A stretch of 64,000 nt of DNA from Phycisphaeraceae bacterium (GTDB taxonomy: Bacteria > Planctomycetota > Phycisphaerae > Phycisphaerales > UBA1924), in contig JAHCJI010000007.1 in assembly GCA_026126305.1 (NCBI GenBank), positions 124,001 through 188,000 of the forward strand, in the 5' to 3' direction. Below are positions 44,259 through 53,255 of the stretch, piece by piece. The position numbers and the translations under genes were made by a program. A model generated the notes under the pieces. That model worked only from the letters and a program-made list of their open reading frames with translations. It did no database searches and had not been told where the DNA came from. How positions within the stretch are numbered: the stretch's first letter is position 1; every line of letters starts with the position of its first letter.

Positions 44259-44460
44259 GCTGCCTCCTGACTGTTCGGCGGGGTAAGGCCCTTCCAAGAC
44301 CATGTCCGAAATCTCGGCCTCAGGCCAACCCATCGGCGATTCCTTCACGCCGAGTGTGCACGAACTCTCGAATCCAAGGATTATCCGGCATGGTTGTACC
44401 GTCGAGAACCGAGATGTATTCGTTGGAATTGTCTCCAACGTTCGACCTGTTCGGGAAAAT

Positions 44461-45783
44461 TTATCGTCCTGTTCGGGTATTCCCGTTTCGGTCGGCATGT
44501 CCTCGCACCATGGCCCAGGCCACCGATCCGAGACCCAGGACCGCCACGATCGAGCCGGCCAAGACGAGCAGGATCAGGCTGGAACTCGCGGCGATGGGGC
44601 CATGCGGACTGGCCAGGGTATAGGCGGACAACCCGATGATGGGCCCGCCGAGGTAGCCAAGACCAATAAAGGCCTCGTGCTTGCCGCCGGCGTCGATCTG
44701 GGCGTCGCCCACCTCCATGGCGTAATAGAGCGCGCCCGTGTAGATCATGCCTACGCCCCAGCCCAGGACGGCCAGGCCCGCCAGGACAAGGGTTCGGGCC
44801 AGGGCCATGCTCTCCAGATTGGGGCCGATGGTGATGCCCGCGAAGCCCACCAGCAGGAATGCGGCCGCGATGATGGGCATGGCCCACCGCCCGTGCCAGC
44901 CCTGCCAGCGTGCCAACACAACAAAGGCGGCCACGCGCGTCGCAAGCCAAACGGCCGCCGCGGGTGCCCGCCAGGGGTCGTCGATGGCGACGCTGGCGAT
45001 CAGGAACGGCGAGACCGGCTCGAGCACCGCCACCAGAAGGAAACTCATGGGCAGTTGCACCCGAAAGACCGAAAGCAGCCGCTTGTATCGGCCCGGCAGG
45101 GTGGGGTGGGCGTCGGGAAGGCTCCGGGCGGGCTCGTGTCCCATCCATCGCGTGAGCACGGCGCACAGCACGTACACCGGCAGCATGGCCGCAAGCGCTT
45201 CGAGTGGATAGGGCCGAACAAAGGGCCCAAGCGCGGCGAGGGTCACCACGATGCACCCGCCCCAGGTGATGTTGAACAGGCCCGTGGCGTGACGCAAACG
45301 CTCGCCCCGGCGTCCGCCGCTGAGGTAACTCTCGACGATGGGCCAGGTCGCTCCGCTGAGCAGGCCCTGAGCCCCCATCATGAGCCAGATAGCCCAGGGG
45401 CCCATCGCGCCGCCCCCGGCACTGGGCCGGGTCAGAAGGGGGATGACCGACAAGACGCCTAGCACCAGGCAGATGCCCCCCAGCAATCGGCCACTGGTCA
45501 GCCAGTCGTGCCGGTCGGCCAGCCGCCGCAGGGCCGGTCCTACGCCCAAGGCCCCTGGGATATAGACCACGCCGTAGAGCAGGGCCAGGCCGAAGACTCC
45601 GACCTCGCCATAGCCGTAAGCGCTCTGGGCCAGGAATGGGACACCCGCGGTGACGACGGCGGTGCCCACGCTACCTGCGAAGGTGAAGGCCAACACGGCC
45701 CAGAGCGGGCTTGGCAGCAGGGCCGGGGTCGAGAGTTTGGGTGATGGGTCGGCCTTGCTTGCCACCGCGTGTGTCCTTACCAT
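44461..45783 (-). CDS. MFS transporter
   Basis: A 440-residue membrane protein with 12 predicted hydrophobic helices. The MFS motif A-like loop is RRLADRHDWLTSGRLLGG between helices 2 and 3. A hydrophilic central loop (about 215-235) separates two six-helix halves. The substrate cannot be inferred and there is no linked pathway gene. The gene ends 200 bases before the S41 protease start and is divergent from the tRNA gene. Confidence 0.85.
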   Translation of the reverse strand: MVRTHAVASKADPSPKLSTPALLPSPLWAVLAFTFAGSVGTAVVTAGVPFLAQSAYGYGEVGVFGLALLYGVVYIPGALGVGPALRRLADRHDWLTSGRLLGGICLVLGVLSVIPLLTRPSAGGGAMGPWAIWLMMGAQGLLSGATWPIVESYLSGGRRGERLRHATGLFNITWGGCIVVTLAALGPFVRPYPLEALAAMLPVYVLCAVLTRWMGHEPARSLPDAHPTLPGRYKRLLSVFRVQLPMSFLLVAVLEPVSPFLIASVAIDDPWRAPAAAVWLATRVAAFVVLARWQGWHGRWAMPIIAAAFLLVGFAGITIGPNLESMALARTLVLAGLAVLGWGVGMIYTGALYYAMEVGDAQIDAGGKHEAFIGLGYLGGPIIGLSAYTLASPHGPIAASSSLILLVLAGSIVAVLGLGSVAWAMVRGHADRNGNTRTGR

Positions 45784-45817
45784 GATCCCTATGGGCTAGC
45801 GTCGTGCTGGCCCTTTC

Positions 45818-45891
45818 GAGCCCGTAGCTCAATTGGATAGAGCGCTGGCCTCCGAAGCCAGAGGTTCCGCGTTCGAATCGCGGCGGGCTCG
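45818..45891 (+). tRNA. tRNA-Arg (anticodon CCG)
   Basis: A complete cloverleaf of 74 bases. The acceptor stem GAGCCCG pairs with CGGGCTC. The D-arm is AGCTCAATTGGATAGAGC; the anticodon stem CTGGC/GCCAG carries loop CTCCGAA with anticodon CCG at 45852-45854, reading the CGG codon. The T-arm has GTTCGAATC. CCA is not encoded. The end of nth runs through it on the other strand. Confidence 0.96.
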
Positions 45892-46617
45892 CTTCCCCTT
45901 GCCACCCACACCAACTCGTGCGTTCTCGCAAAAGCGCTGGCAGATGGGGTCGCTCTGGCACAGCCAGCCCCGGGCCTTGCACACCAGCCGGCCGTGCTGG
46001 ATGAACCGGTGGCTCAAGTCCATCCATTGGTCCCTGGGGAAGAGCGCCATCAGGTGCCGCTCGACCATCGCCACCGTCGCGTCGTGGGGCGCCAGGCCAA
46101 AGCGTTTGGCCAGCCGCTCGATGTGGGTGTCGACGACGAATCCGTCGTTGATGCCAAAGGCGTTGCCCAGCACGACGCTAGCGGTCTTGCGTGCCACGCC
46201 CCGCAGGGTCAGCAGTTCGTCCATCGTCCGGGGCACCTGCCCGCCGAAGTCTTCCTCGACGCGGGCCATGGCGGCGTGGATGGCCTTGGCCTTGTTGCGG
46301 TAGAGCCCGATGGACTTGATGTACTTCTCGATTCTTGCCGGCGATGCCTTGGCGTAGTCGGCGGGCGTGGGGAAGGCCGCGAACAAGGTTGGGGTGGCCT
46401 TGTTCACACCCGCGTCGGTCGATTGGGCCGAGAGGATCGTGGCGATCAGCAGCTCGTGGGGCGTGCGGTAGTCGAGCGCGCACCGGGCGTCGGGGTAGCG
46501 TTCCGCCAGGGCCCGCGCGATGCGGCGGGCGCGAGCCTTCTCGGCATTGCCGACCTCGGGCACCCGAAAGGGAAGGTCTCGAAGGCCCCTGGGGTTGTCC
46601 GGGGTGCGGGTGGTCAC
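45829..46617 (-). CDS. nth: Endonuclease III (DNA glycosylase/AP lyase)
   Basis: A 262-residue base-excision enzyme for oxidised pyrimidines. The helix-hairpin-helix is LLTLRGVARKTASVVLGNAFG-like with the catalytic Lys in RKTA and Asp in VDTHIERLA. A C-terminal Fe-S cysteine set is present but oddly spaced: C-x6-C-x5-C-x3-C instead of C-x6-C-x2-C-x5-C. The last 20 residues (ARRDSNAEPLASEASALSN) are simply the antisense of the tRNA-Arg. GTG 46617 overlaps the previous stop as GTGA. Confidence 0.92.
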   Translation of the reverse strand: MTTRTPDNPRGLRDLPFRVPEVGNAEKARARRIARALAERYPDARCALDYRTPHELLIATILSAQSTDAGVNKATPTLFAAFPTPADYAKASPARIEKYIKSIGLYRNKAKAIHAAMARVEEDFGGQVPRTMDELLTLRGVARKTASVVLGNAFGINDGFVVDTHIERLAKRFGLAPHDATVAMVERHLMALFPRDQWMDLSHRFIQHGRLVCKARGWLCQSDPICQRFCENARVGVGGKGKRARRDSNAEPLASEASALSN

Positions 46618-47261
46618 TTCCGAAGACCCCGGACGAGGGCGGGTTCCTGGAGTCTGGGTGTGGGCGGCGTGGTGTCGGCCGCCTTGCCGGTCATCACCCG
46701 CCCAGTGGTGGCCATGGTGTATCCGAGCGCGCCCAGTGTGATCAGCAGGCTGGCCACCATGACGTTGCTGGCGGTCTTGTGGTGTATGTCATACGCGCTT
46801 TGGAACGCCAACGCGTTGCCGGTATCGCCCAGAGCGGCCGCTTGGCGATAGGCTGAGAGGTCCTGCTGCATGGCCGGGTCGAGCACGGCGAAGCGATAGG
46901 TCATGATGCCCACCATGGCCATGATGAGCAAGGCGCGGACGGCGGCCGTCCACGTGCGCGGGTGGGGGTAGCCCTTCCAGCAGGCAAGGGCGAATGCACC
47001 CCCGCCGATGCACACGGCCAGGAAGCCAACGATGTCGGCGCCGATGAACAGGCGTTCGGCCACGTACCCGCCCAGCAGGCGCCAGTGTTCACCCTCGTAG
47101 GCGCTATAGCCCGGCAGCACGGGGTCGAGCCTTTTGAGAAGGGTGAAGACGAAGTAGGCGGTTGTGCCGGTGACCAGCAAAGCCCCGGCCCAGGTCGCCC
47201 ATGCCGCGACCTGGACGGCTTCGAGACGGTGCGGGGCTCGATTCGAACGTTCGCGTGGCAT
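46614..47261 (-). CDS. Four-helix membrane protein, DUF4149-like
   Basis: A 215-residue protein with four hydrophobic segments (WATWAGALLVTGTTAYFVF, FIGADIVGFLAVCIGGGAF, ALLIMAMVGIMTYRFAV, ASNVMVASLLITLGALGYT). The pattern and a conserved DPAMQQDLSAY loop resemble DUF4149/TMEM205-type proteins. Function unknown. It is the first gene of a two-gene unit with nth (4-base overlap) and diverges from the gene at 47309. Confidence 0.7.
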   Translation of the reverse strand: MPRERSNRAPHRLEAVQVAAWATWAGALLVTGTTAYFVFTLLKRLDPVLPGYSAYEGEHWRLLGGYVAERLFIGADIVGFLAVCIGGGAFALACWKGYPHPRTWTAAVRALLIMAMVGIMTYRFAVLDPAMQQDLSAYRQAAALGDTGNALAFQSAYDIHHKTASNVMVASLLITLGALGYTMATTGRVMTGKAADTTPPTPRLQEPALVRGLRK

Positions 47262-47308
47262 CGCCTGAGGCTATGCCGCCGCGTGCTGGATGAGGCCTAC
47301 AACAACGG

Positions 47309-48064
47309 GTGATCCACGATCGAGCCAATACGTTGCCGGGCCTGGCGCTGGCCCCCTGGCGTGACTGGCCGGTGCGCGAGGCCGTCGCCTTGGCCGCCGG
47401 TCTTGGGTATCGAGCCGTGACCCTCGACGCCACCCACCCCCAGGTTCGGCCCCGCACGCTCGACCGGTCGGCCCGGCGAGACCTGGCCGCCCTGCTGCGT
47501 CGCCAAGAAGTGGACCTCGCCGGTATCGACCTGTGGCTGCCCGTCGAGCACCTGGCATCTGGGCCCCACGCCGAACGTGCGGCCGAGGCGGTGGTGGGGG
47601 CCATTGGGCTCATACGAGAATTGGCCGGTTTGGTGCCGAGCAAGACCGTTGTGAACCTGACCCTACCGAGCGAGGCCGACCCCGAAGCCGTGGCCGCGAT
47701 CGAGTCTGCTTCCGAGCAACTGGGCGTAACCGTCGCCAACCATGCATGGCCCGCGGCCGAAGCGGGCTCACTCGGGCTCGACCCGGCATTGGCCATCATG
47801 GCCGGTGCCAGCCCGGCCAAGGCCTTGACGACTCTGGGCGGCCGCCTTGCCAGCGTCCGGCTGTGCGATGCCGGGGCGTCTGGTCGCGTGCCCGTCGGCG
47901 GGCCGGGGGGGAGCCTGGACGTGGTGGCGTTCGCGGCGTCGCTGTCGATCTCAGCCCCCCTCGCCGCGGTGGTGGCCGATGTTCGGATGCTGCCCGACCC
48001 CGCCGGTGCCGCAACGGCAGCGCTCGCGTCCTGGCGCGATGCGGTGGCGTTACCGGGCTTCTAG
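47309..48064 (+). CDS. Possible TIM-barrel sugar isomerase/epimerase-like protein
   Basis: A 251-residue protein whose strand-helix pattern (LPGLALAPWRDWPVREAVAL, YRAVTLDATHPQ, VDLAGIDLWLP, TVVNLTLPS, SVRLCDAG) resembles the xylose-isomerase-like TIM-barrel superfamily. The usual metal-binding His/Glu residues are not clearly in place, so catalysis is uncertain. GTG 47309 is used. The glycosyltransferase gene follows after 11 bases. Confidence 0.5.
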   Translation: MIHDRANTLPGLALAPWRDWPVREAVALAAGLGYRAVTLDATHPQVRPRTLDRSARRDLAALLRRQEVDLAGIDLWLPVEHLASGPHAERAAEAVVGAIGLIRELAGLVPSKTVVNLTLPSEADPEAVAAIESASEQLGVTVANHAWPAAEAGSLGLDPALAIMAGASPAKALTTLGGRLASVRLCDAGASGRVPVGGPGGSLDVVAFAASLSISAPLAAVVADVRMLPDPAGAATAALASWRDAVALPGF

Positions 48065-48075
48065 ACTCGCCTGCT

Positions 48076-49575
48076 GTGCCTCAGCCGTTGCTCTCCATCG
48101 TCACGCCTTCGCTCAACCAGGGGCGGTATCTCGGGCAATGCCTCGAGTCGGTGGCGCGCGAGATGTCGACGCCGCTAGCCTTGGAACATGGCGTCGAGCA
48201 CATCGTCATGGACGGGGGCAGCAGCGACGAAACCGTGGTATTGCTCGAATCGGCAACGCATCTGACGCACTGGCAGAGCGCGCCCGACGGCGGGCAGAGC
48301 GCGGCGATCAATCACGGCCTGCTCGACCACGCCCAAGGGCGCTACGCCACGTGGCTGAATGCCGACGACTGGTACGAGCCCGGGGCGCTCGCGCCCATCT
48401 TGCGAAGGCTGGCCGACGACAACGCGCCCGACGTGCTCGTCGGCAGGTGCCGATTTGTCGAGGGCGAGCGCACGATCTTCCGCCCGCGCCCGCCCGAGCC
48501 GCTGGATATGGCAAGCCTGCTGAGCCCGCGTACGAAGTGGTTCGCCGGCGAGCTGATCGTGCAACCCGAGGCCTTCTTCAGCCGGGACTTGTTCGAGCGC
48601 GTGGGCGGGCTGAACGAGGCCAACCACTACACGATGGACCACGAGCTGTGGTTGCGATTGCTCGAAGCCGGGGCGCGATGCGAGTCCCTCGATCACCCCG
48701 TGGCGTGCCTGCGGGTACACGAAGGGCAGAAGACCGCCGACAACCGACGCATCGTGGAGTCGTTCATCCGATTCGGTTTGCCTTTCCTTGAACGTGTCGA
48801 CGCGAACCGAGGCCCGGGCGGTGCGCGGGCCAAGGCAGAGATGGAAGCCATGGCCCGCAAGCTGGCCCTCAGTGAGCCGGTCCGTCGGCGTTTGCACGCG
48901 CCATGGAAAGACGTGCGATCAGAACTCGTCGGCACGGCGCCGCGTGCGCCGGGCCCGGACTCTTTCCACCTGGTTCCGCTGCGTGTCGTGCTCGCGGGTG
49001 TGCGATCCAGGCCGGGATTGTTGCGTGGCCGATACACGGCCCGCGTGCTGGGCGATGCGCCCCTCGATGCTCTTCCGCTTCGCTTGAGACCATCGGGACA
49101 AGGCCCATTCGACGTGGTCCTGCTGTGGCACGCCCTGAGCAATGCGAGCGACCCCCTGGCAACTCTTGGCCGGGCGCTCGATGGCCTACGCCCAGGCGGT
49201 TTGGTTATCGTTGCCGCAGAGATTGCACCTTGCCTCGACGCCATGCGTGCGTACTGCGATACGTTGGAACGTCGTATCGATGAACAATTGAGCCAGAACC
49301 ACGATTGGCTGATCGATCCCGGCGCGATGGCCTGGGTCGAATCGCTGCGCGACGCCACGCCGCATGATGATGCTCGATTCCTGGCCCAGTACCCGCAACT
49401 CTTCGGCGTCGACGCGACGGCGCTGATGCGTCAAGCCGGTATGGATGCCGTTGCCTTCGGGCAATACGGCGGCCATTCGTGGCACCCACTGACGCCCATT
49501 GAGACACCTTCGGATGTTTCGAACATGGTCCAGGATACCTGGTGTTGCGGCGTGTGGCGTCGGCCTAGTTGCTGA
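48076..49575 (+). CDS. Glycosyltransferase family 2 fused to a degenerate methyltransferase-like domain
   Basis: Residues 1 to about 240 are a GT2 domain: LLSIVTPSLNQGRYLGQCL, VMDGGSSDETVV, and the DxD-type LNADDWYEPGAL, with an acceptor segment NHYTMDHELWLRLLEAGA. Residues about 300-499 resemble the back half of a class I methyltransferase (FDVVLLWHALSN, LRPGGLVIVAAE), but the glycine-rich SAM-binding motif I is not seen. The second domain may only serve recognition. The gene end overlaps the convergent PDZ gene by 11 bases. Confidence 0.8.
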   Translation: MPQPLLSIVTPSLNQGRYLGQCLESVAREMSTPLALEHGVEHIVMDGGSSDETVVLLESATHLTHWQSAPDGGQSAAINHGLLDHAQGRYATWLNADDWYEPGALAPILRRLADDNAPDVLVGRCRFVEGERTIFRPRPPEPLDMASLLSPRTKWFAGELIVQPEAFFSRDLFERVGGLNEANHYTMDHELWLRLLEAGARCESLDHPVACLRVHEGQKTADNRRIVESFIRFGLPFLERVDANRGPGGARAKAEMEAMARKLALSEPVRRRLHAPWKDVRSELVGTAPRAPGPDSFHLVPLRVVLAGVRSRPGLLRGRYTARVLGDAPLDALPLRLRPSGQGPFDVVLLWHALSNASDPLATLGRALDGLRPGGLVIVAAEIAPCLDAMRAYCDTLERRIDEQLSQNHDWLIDPGAMAWVESLRDATPHDDARFLAQYPQLFGVDATALMRQAGMDAVAFGQYGGHSWHPLTPIETPSDVSNMVQDTWCCGVWRRPSC

Positions 49576-50677
49576 GCGCCTGGATGATGGTGGCCCGTTC
49601 GCGGAGCAGGGCCTCTTGTTCACGGCGCAATTCGCCGTTACGTTGATTCAACTCCGAACGCCTCTGGCGAAGGGCCTCGGTCTGGGCCCGGCCTTGCTCA
49701 TTGTTTGGCGTGATGCTCAATTCGAGATCGATCTGTGCCAGCGTGTTGTTATTTTCGAGAATCCGGCGATTCAACAGTGTCAGGTCGCGGTTCAATCGGT
49801 CGAGTTCCTCACGAAGCGCCGCGTTGCCATCAATCGGGTTGAGGCGGAAGCTCGTCACGACTCCAGCGTGCCGGGCAGAGCGAACACTCGGCTGGCCTCC
49901 CAGGGAGACGTCGGCTCGCGAAACCCGCACCCGACTCGGTGCCGGGCTGGCCGATGCCTCGAAGACCAGCCTTGCCTGATCGGCCAACAAAGGCTCGGGC
50001 ATGGTACGGCCCAAGGTGCGTGCCGAACGCACGGCCCAGGCGCGGCGGAGCAGGGGCTCATCGAGAGACTGGCCCGTGCGCAAATCTTCCCTGCGGCCGA
50101 TGATGACGGGGATGCGCAGGCGATCTCCGCCGCGATCGAGGACGATCATCGCCTGCTCGCCGGGCAGGTGTGATGCGATGGCCACCGGCAGATCGCTCAG
50201 GCCGCGAGTCATGGGCATGCCCGAAATCTCGACGACCACGTCGCCCGCCCGGAGTTTGCCATGGGCGTCGAAGGGCTCGATGGTGCCACCCAAAGTCACG
50301 CCACGATCGGATTGGCTCGGATCGTAATTGACACCCAGCCCCGATCGAGGTGCAAGGAAGAAGGCCTCGATCGCCGCCGCCTCATACCTGGCAAGCACCT
50401 CGGTGATGTCACCGGGCCGAGCCTGATGGTCGTGTGTATCCATCCAGTGCTTCAACGCGTCTTCGAGTGTGTGCAGGGCACGCTCTCGCGGTAAATCCCG
50501 CGTCAAGCCAAGGAGTGCCGCCGTCGCGTGGGTTCGCTCTTGCCAGTTGTCGCTGGCCAGCTTGGCAACATACGCGGCGACATCGTTGTCTGCCGTTGCC
50601 TGCATCGCCGCCGTGCAAGTGGACCAGCCAGCCAGCAACGGCATCGCGAAGGAAAGGATGAACCTGCCACAGAGCAT
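49565..50677 (-). CDS. Exported PDZ-domain protein with C-terminal coiled coil
   Basis: A 370-residue protein starting with a signal-like segment (MLCGRFILSFAMPLLAGW). A helical region (about 30-105) is followed by a PDZ-like domain (about 110-195: GLGVNYDPS, LRAGDVVVEISGMPM). A Gln/Asn/Glu-rich coiled coil (about 285-370: LREELDRLNRDLTLLNRRI) ends the protein. No protease residues are present. It may be a periplasmic scaffold. No known family name can be given. Confidence 0.65.
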   Translation of the reverse strand: MLCGRFILSFAMPLLAGWSTCTAAMQATADNDVAAYVAKLASDNWQERTHATAALLGLTRDLPRERALHTLEDALKHWMDTHDHQARPGDITEVLARYEAAAIEAFFLAPRSGLGVNYDPSQSDRGVTLGGTIEPFDAHGKLRAGDVVVEISGMPMTRGLSDLPVAIASHLPGEQAMIVLDRGGDRLRIPVIIGRREDLRTGQSLDEPLLRRAWAVRSARTLGRTMPEPLLADQARLVFEASASPAPSRVRVSRADVSLGGQPSVRSARHAGVVTSFRLNPIDGNAALREELDRLNRDLTLLNRRILENNNTLAQIDLELSITPNNEQGRAQTEALRQRRSELNQRNGELRREQEALLRERATIIQALSN

Positions 50678-50695
50678 GGGATATCGTACCGCCCC

Positions 50696-51826
50696 TCATG
50701 GGCCGGCGTGTTCGAGCACTTCCATGGGGTGATCGGCCAGCCATTGGGCCTTGCGAGCCACCATCCGGAGGAATGGCGCCGGGTCTCGACCATGAAACGC
50801 ACCAGTGGCAGCGATTGGGACGATCGCTTCGGCGATGAGCGCCTGCGCCATGAGCCAGGGCAGCGCGTCGAGCCAGCGTCGGCTGACGCCGGGTACCCCG
50901 ATGATTGCTCGACCGCCGTGGACACCACCCATGAAGTCCGATAAGCGCACTGGATCGGGTGGCGTGGGCCACTGCCGGAAATCGATTCCACTCCCTTGAA
51001 GCGAGAACTGGAGCGCGCCGTTGGCGATATCGAGCATGGCCGGTGCCATGCCCGCCGATTCATGGTCGAGCACGGCAACAAGGCGTCCATCTTCAAAAAG
51101 GAGGTTCCCCGGATGCCAGTCCCCGTGGACGATCTGATCGGGGCATCCTTCCAATGCATCTCGGGCACGTCCAGCGGATCGTTCATACAAGGCACCCAAC
51201 CGGGCGGCCAGTTCATCACTGCCCGGAGCGTCGAGCGACTGGGGCAAACGTGCCAAAGCGCGGCGGATGCGTGGATCGTCGTGGTAGACGCCCGTCAGCG
51301 GCTCGCCAACGGCGCGGCCCATCGCGCCCAGGTGGTCATGGGCGTTTGCCAACAAGGCGTGGTACCTGCCCAGAGCCTCGCCGGCCAGCCGGGTCTGGGC
51401 GGGCGAACGATCGCACTTGCCCCCGCGGACATAGCCACAGACTTCATAGACACGGCCCTCAAGCCGCAGAGCGCTGGCCCCGCCCCGGGTCGAGAGCAGC
51501 GGCGCGATGGGATAGTCGTGGGCGGCCAGGCGTCGATGGATCGAGTGGATGACGTGGACGAATTCTGGCCCATCGCGCCCAGGTGCCAGCCGCTTGAGAA
51601 CCACGGGCCCGCTGATGGAGCCCAGCAGGATGATCTTTGGTGCCTGGGGGGAGCCGGCATTGAGCGCTTTGGCGCGGATGACATGCCCGATGGGGTAATG
51701 CACACGAACATGATGGACCTCGCCGGCAACGAACCCGGCTTGGGACTCGGCATCGGCAAGAGCCTGGGGATCCATGGGTCCAGGTGTACGGTCCGAGGCG
51801 GATTGGCTCGGGCTGCCACGGTCCAT
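50696..51826 (-). CDS. Aminoglycoside phosphotransferase-like kinase family
   Basis: A 376-residue protein kinase-fold enzyme. The catalytic loop is IVHGDWHPGNLLF and the metal-binding strand VAVLDHESAG, as in APH/choline-kinase-like proteins (PF01636). The N-terminal region is long and lacks a clear Lys motif, so I cannot predict the phosphate acceptor. It follows yicC with only 3 bases between and is probably co-transcribed. Confidence 0.8.
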   Translation of the reverse strand: MDRGSPSQSASDRTPGPMDPQALADAESQAGFVAGEVHHVRVHYPIGHVIRAKALNAGSPQAPKIILLGSISGPVVLKRLAPGRDGPEFVHVIHSIHRRLAAHDYPIAPLLSTRGGASALRLEGRVYEVCGYVRGGKCDRSPAQTRLAGEALGRYHALLANAHDHLGAMGRAVGEPLTGVYHDDPRIRRALARLPQSLDAPGSDELAARLGALYERSAGRARDALEGCPDQIVHGDWHPGNLLFEDGRLVAVLDHESAGMAPAMLDIANGALQFSLQGSGIDFRQWPTPPDPVRLSDFMGGVHGGRAIIGVPGVSRRWLDALPWLMAQALIAEAIVPIAATGAFHGRDPAPFLRMVARKAQWLADHPMEVLEHAGP

Positions 51827-51829
51827 GCG

Positions 51830-52717
51830 CTACTCGACGTTCTGGACCTGTTCCTTGATCCGATCGATGGCCGCCTTGGCCTCGATGGCCGCCCGGGAAA
51901 TGTCCGCGTCGGGGCTCTTGCTGGCGATCGTATTGGCCTCGCGAAGCATCTCCTGAGCGATGAAATCGAGTTTACGGCCCACGGGTCCGTCTTCCTCGAG
52001 CGCCAGCACGAACTGCTCGACGTGCCCGCCAAGCCGGGAAATCTCCTCGTTCACGTCGCAGCGTTCGGCGTATGAGGCTACCTCGCGCACGATGTCTACG
52101 GGCTGGGCGTCGGGCAACATCTGTTCGATACGAGCTTTTAGTCGAGCCTCATAGTGCCGGCTGACTTCCGGGGCACGCTCGCGAACCAGACCCAGCGACC
52201 GCGACACCACGCCACACAGTTGCACCAATTCGTCGTGCAACGCCTGCCCCTCGCGGGCGCGCATGGCCACGAGCCCCTCACAGGCTGGGGGTAACAGTTC
52301 ATGGAACGCTTCGCGTGCGGCGGCCAGCCGGGCGTCCAGGGGTTCCACGCGCAGCACGCCGGGCAGCGACAGCAGGCCAGCCATGTCAATCGTCGGCCGG
52401 ACCAGTTCGCTTGGATGTTCGCCCAACTTGAGCGAAGCGACATGAATGGCGCGCAAATAGGTCTCCAGGGCGTCCTGGTTGATCATGCTGGCCTGGCCCG
52501 AGGGGGCCCCCTCGGCCGAGCAACGCACCGTCACGCTCCCACGCTGGAGCAAACCGCGAAGAGACTCTTCGAGCCCGCCTTCGAGCGGGGCGAATTCGTC
52601 GGGCAACCGAACGGTTGCTTTGAGATAACGGTGGTTGACCGAACGGACTTCCAGGCTGTACGTCACGCCGCCGCGCTCCAGGCGGGCATCGCCGAAGCCC
52701 GTCATGCTTCGGATCAT
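51830..52717 (-). CDS. yicC: YicC family endoribonuclease
   Basis: A 295-residue protein with all YicC marks: MIRSMTGFGDARLE at the start, LEVRSVNHRYLK, and the C-terminal RKLDFIAQEMLREANTIASK and IKEQVQNVE. YicC proteins are RNases acting in mRNA and sRNA turnover. ATG 52717 is chosen because it gives the conserved N-terminus; the frame upstream is antisense of the secG tail. Confidence 0.94.
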   Translation of the reverse strand: MIRSMTGFGDARLERGGVTYSLEVRSVNHRYLKATVRLPDEFAPLEGGLEESLRGLLQRGSVTVRCSAEGAPSGQASMINQDALETYLRAIHVASLKLGEHPSELVRPTIDMAGLLSLPGVLRVEPLDARLAAAREAFHELLPPACEGLVAMRAREGQALHDELVQLCGVVSRSLGLVRERAPEVSRHYEARLKARIEQMLPDAQPVDIVREVASYAERCDVNEEISRLGGHVEQFVLALEEDGPVGRKLDFIAQEMLREANTIASKSPDADISRAAIEAKAAIDRIKEQVQNVE

Positions 52718-52742
52718 CGGGGCACCCCCGAGCCCCAAGGGC

Positions 52743-53183
52743 TCACGAGCCCGGCTCCGGTTCGGGCTCAGGCTCTGGATCTGGCTCGGATTCAGGAGTT
52801 TCTGTTGGCTCGGGGGCAGGTGTTGTAGACGCTGGAGTCTGCGTTGGGTCCGTTTGAGGTGGTGGCGTCTGATCCTGAACACCCAGGGGGGCTGCGGTGG
52901 GTGTGCCAGGTGGCTGGGTGGGCGGCCTGCTGGTGTAGACCAGCATGATGGCCGTGAGGATGAAGACCACGAACGTGCCGATGGTCATGATGGTCAGGGC
53001 GTCGCCGGTCTTGGCACCAAAGGCTGTCTGACCCGACCCACTCGAGGCTCCAAACGCGCCGCTCAGCCCGCCGCCGGCGGGTTTCTGGATCAGAACGATG
53101 AGGATCATGATGACCGCCACTGCGATGAACAGCAGCATCAGCAGGTTGGCCAGCACCGGATTCAGGGCGAGCACGAAGGGCAT
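52743..53183 (-). CDS. secG: Preprotein translocase subunit SecG with Pro/Glu-rich tail
   Basis: A 146-residue SecG with two membrane helices (LANLLMLLFIAVAVIMILIV and LTIMTIGTFVVFILTAIMLV) around the conserved loop IQKPAGGGLSGAFG. SecG is normally 75-110 residues. Here the last 55 residues are a low-complexity tail of P, T, E and D on the far side of the second helix. It assists the SecYE channel. A short gap separates it from yicC. Confidence 0.9.
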   Translation of the reverse strand: MPFVLALNPVLANLLMLLFIAVAVIMILIVLIQKPAGGGLSGAFGASSGSGQTAFGAKTGDALTIMTIGTFVVFILTAIMLVYTSRPPTQPPGTPTAAPLGVQDQTPPPQTDPTQTPASTTPAPEPTETPESEPDPEPEPEPEPGS

Positions 53184-53255
53184 GAACGAACCTCCAAAGA
53201 CCGAACATCACCCGCATCGCGGGCTGGAACCCAAAGTCTAGGGGACCCGATCGCC

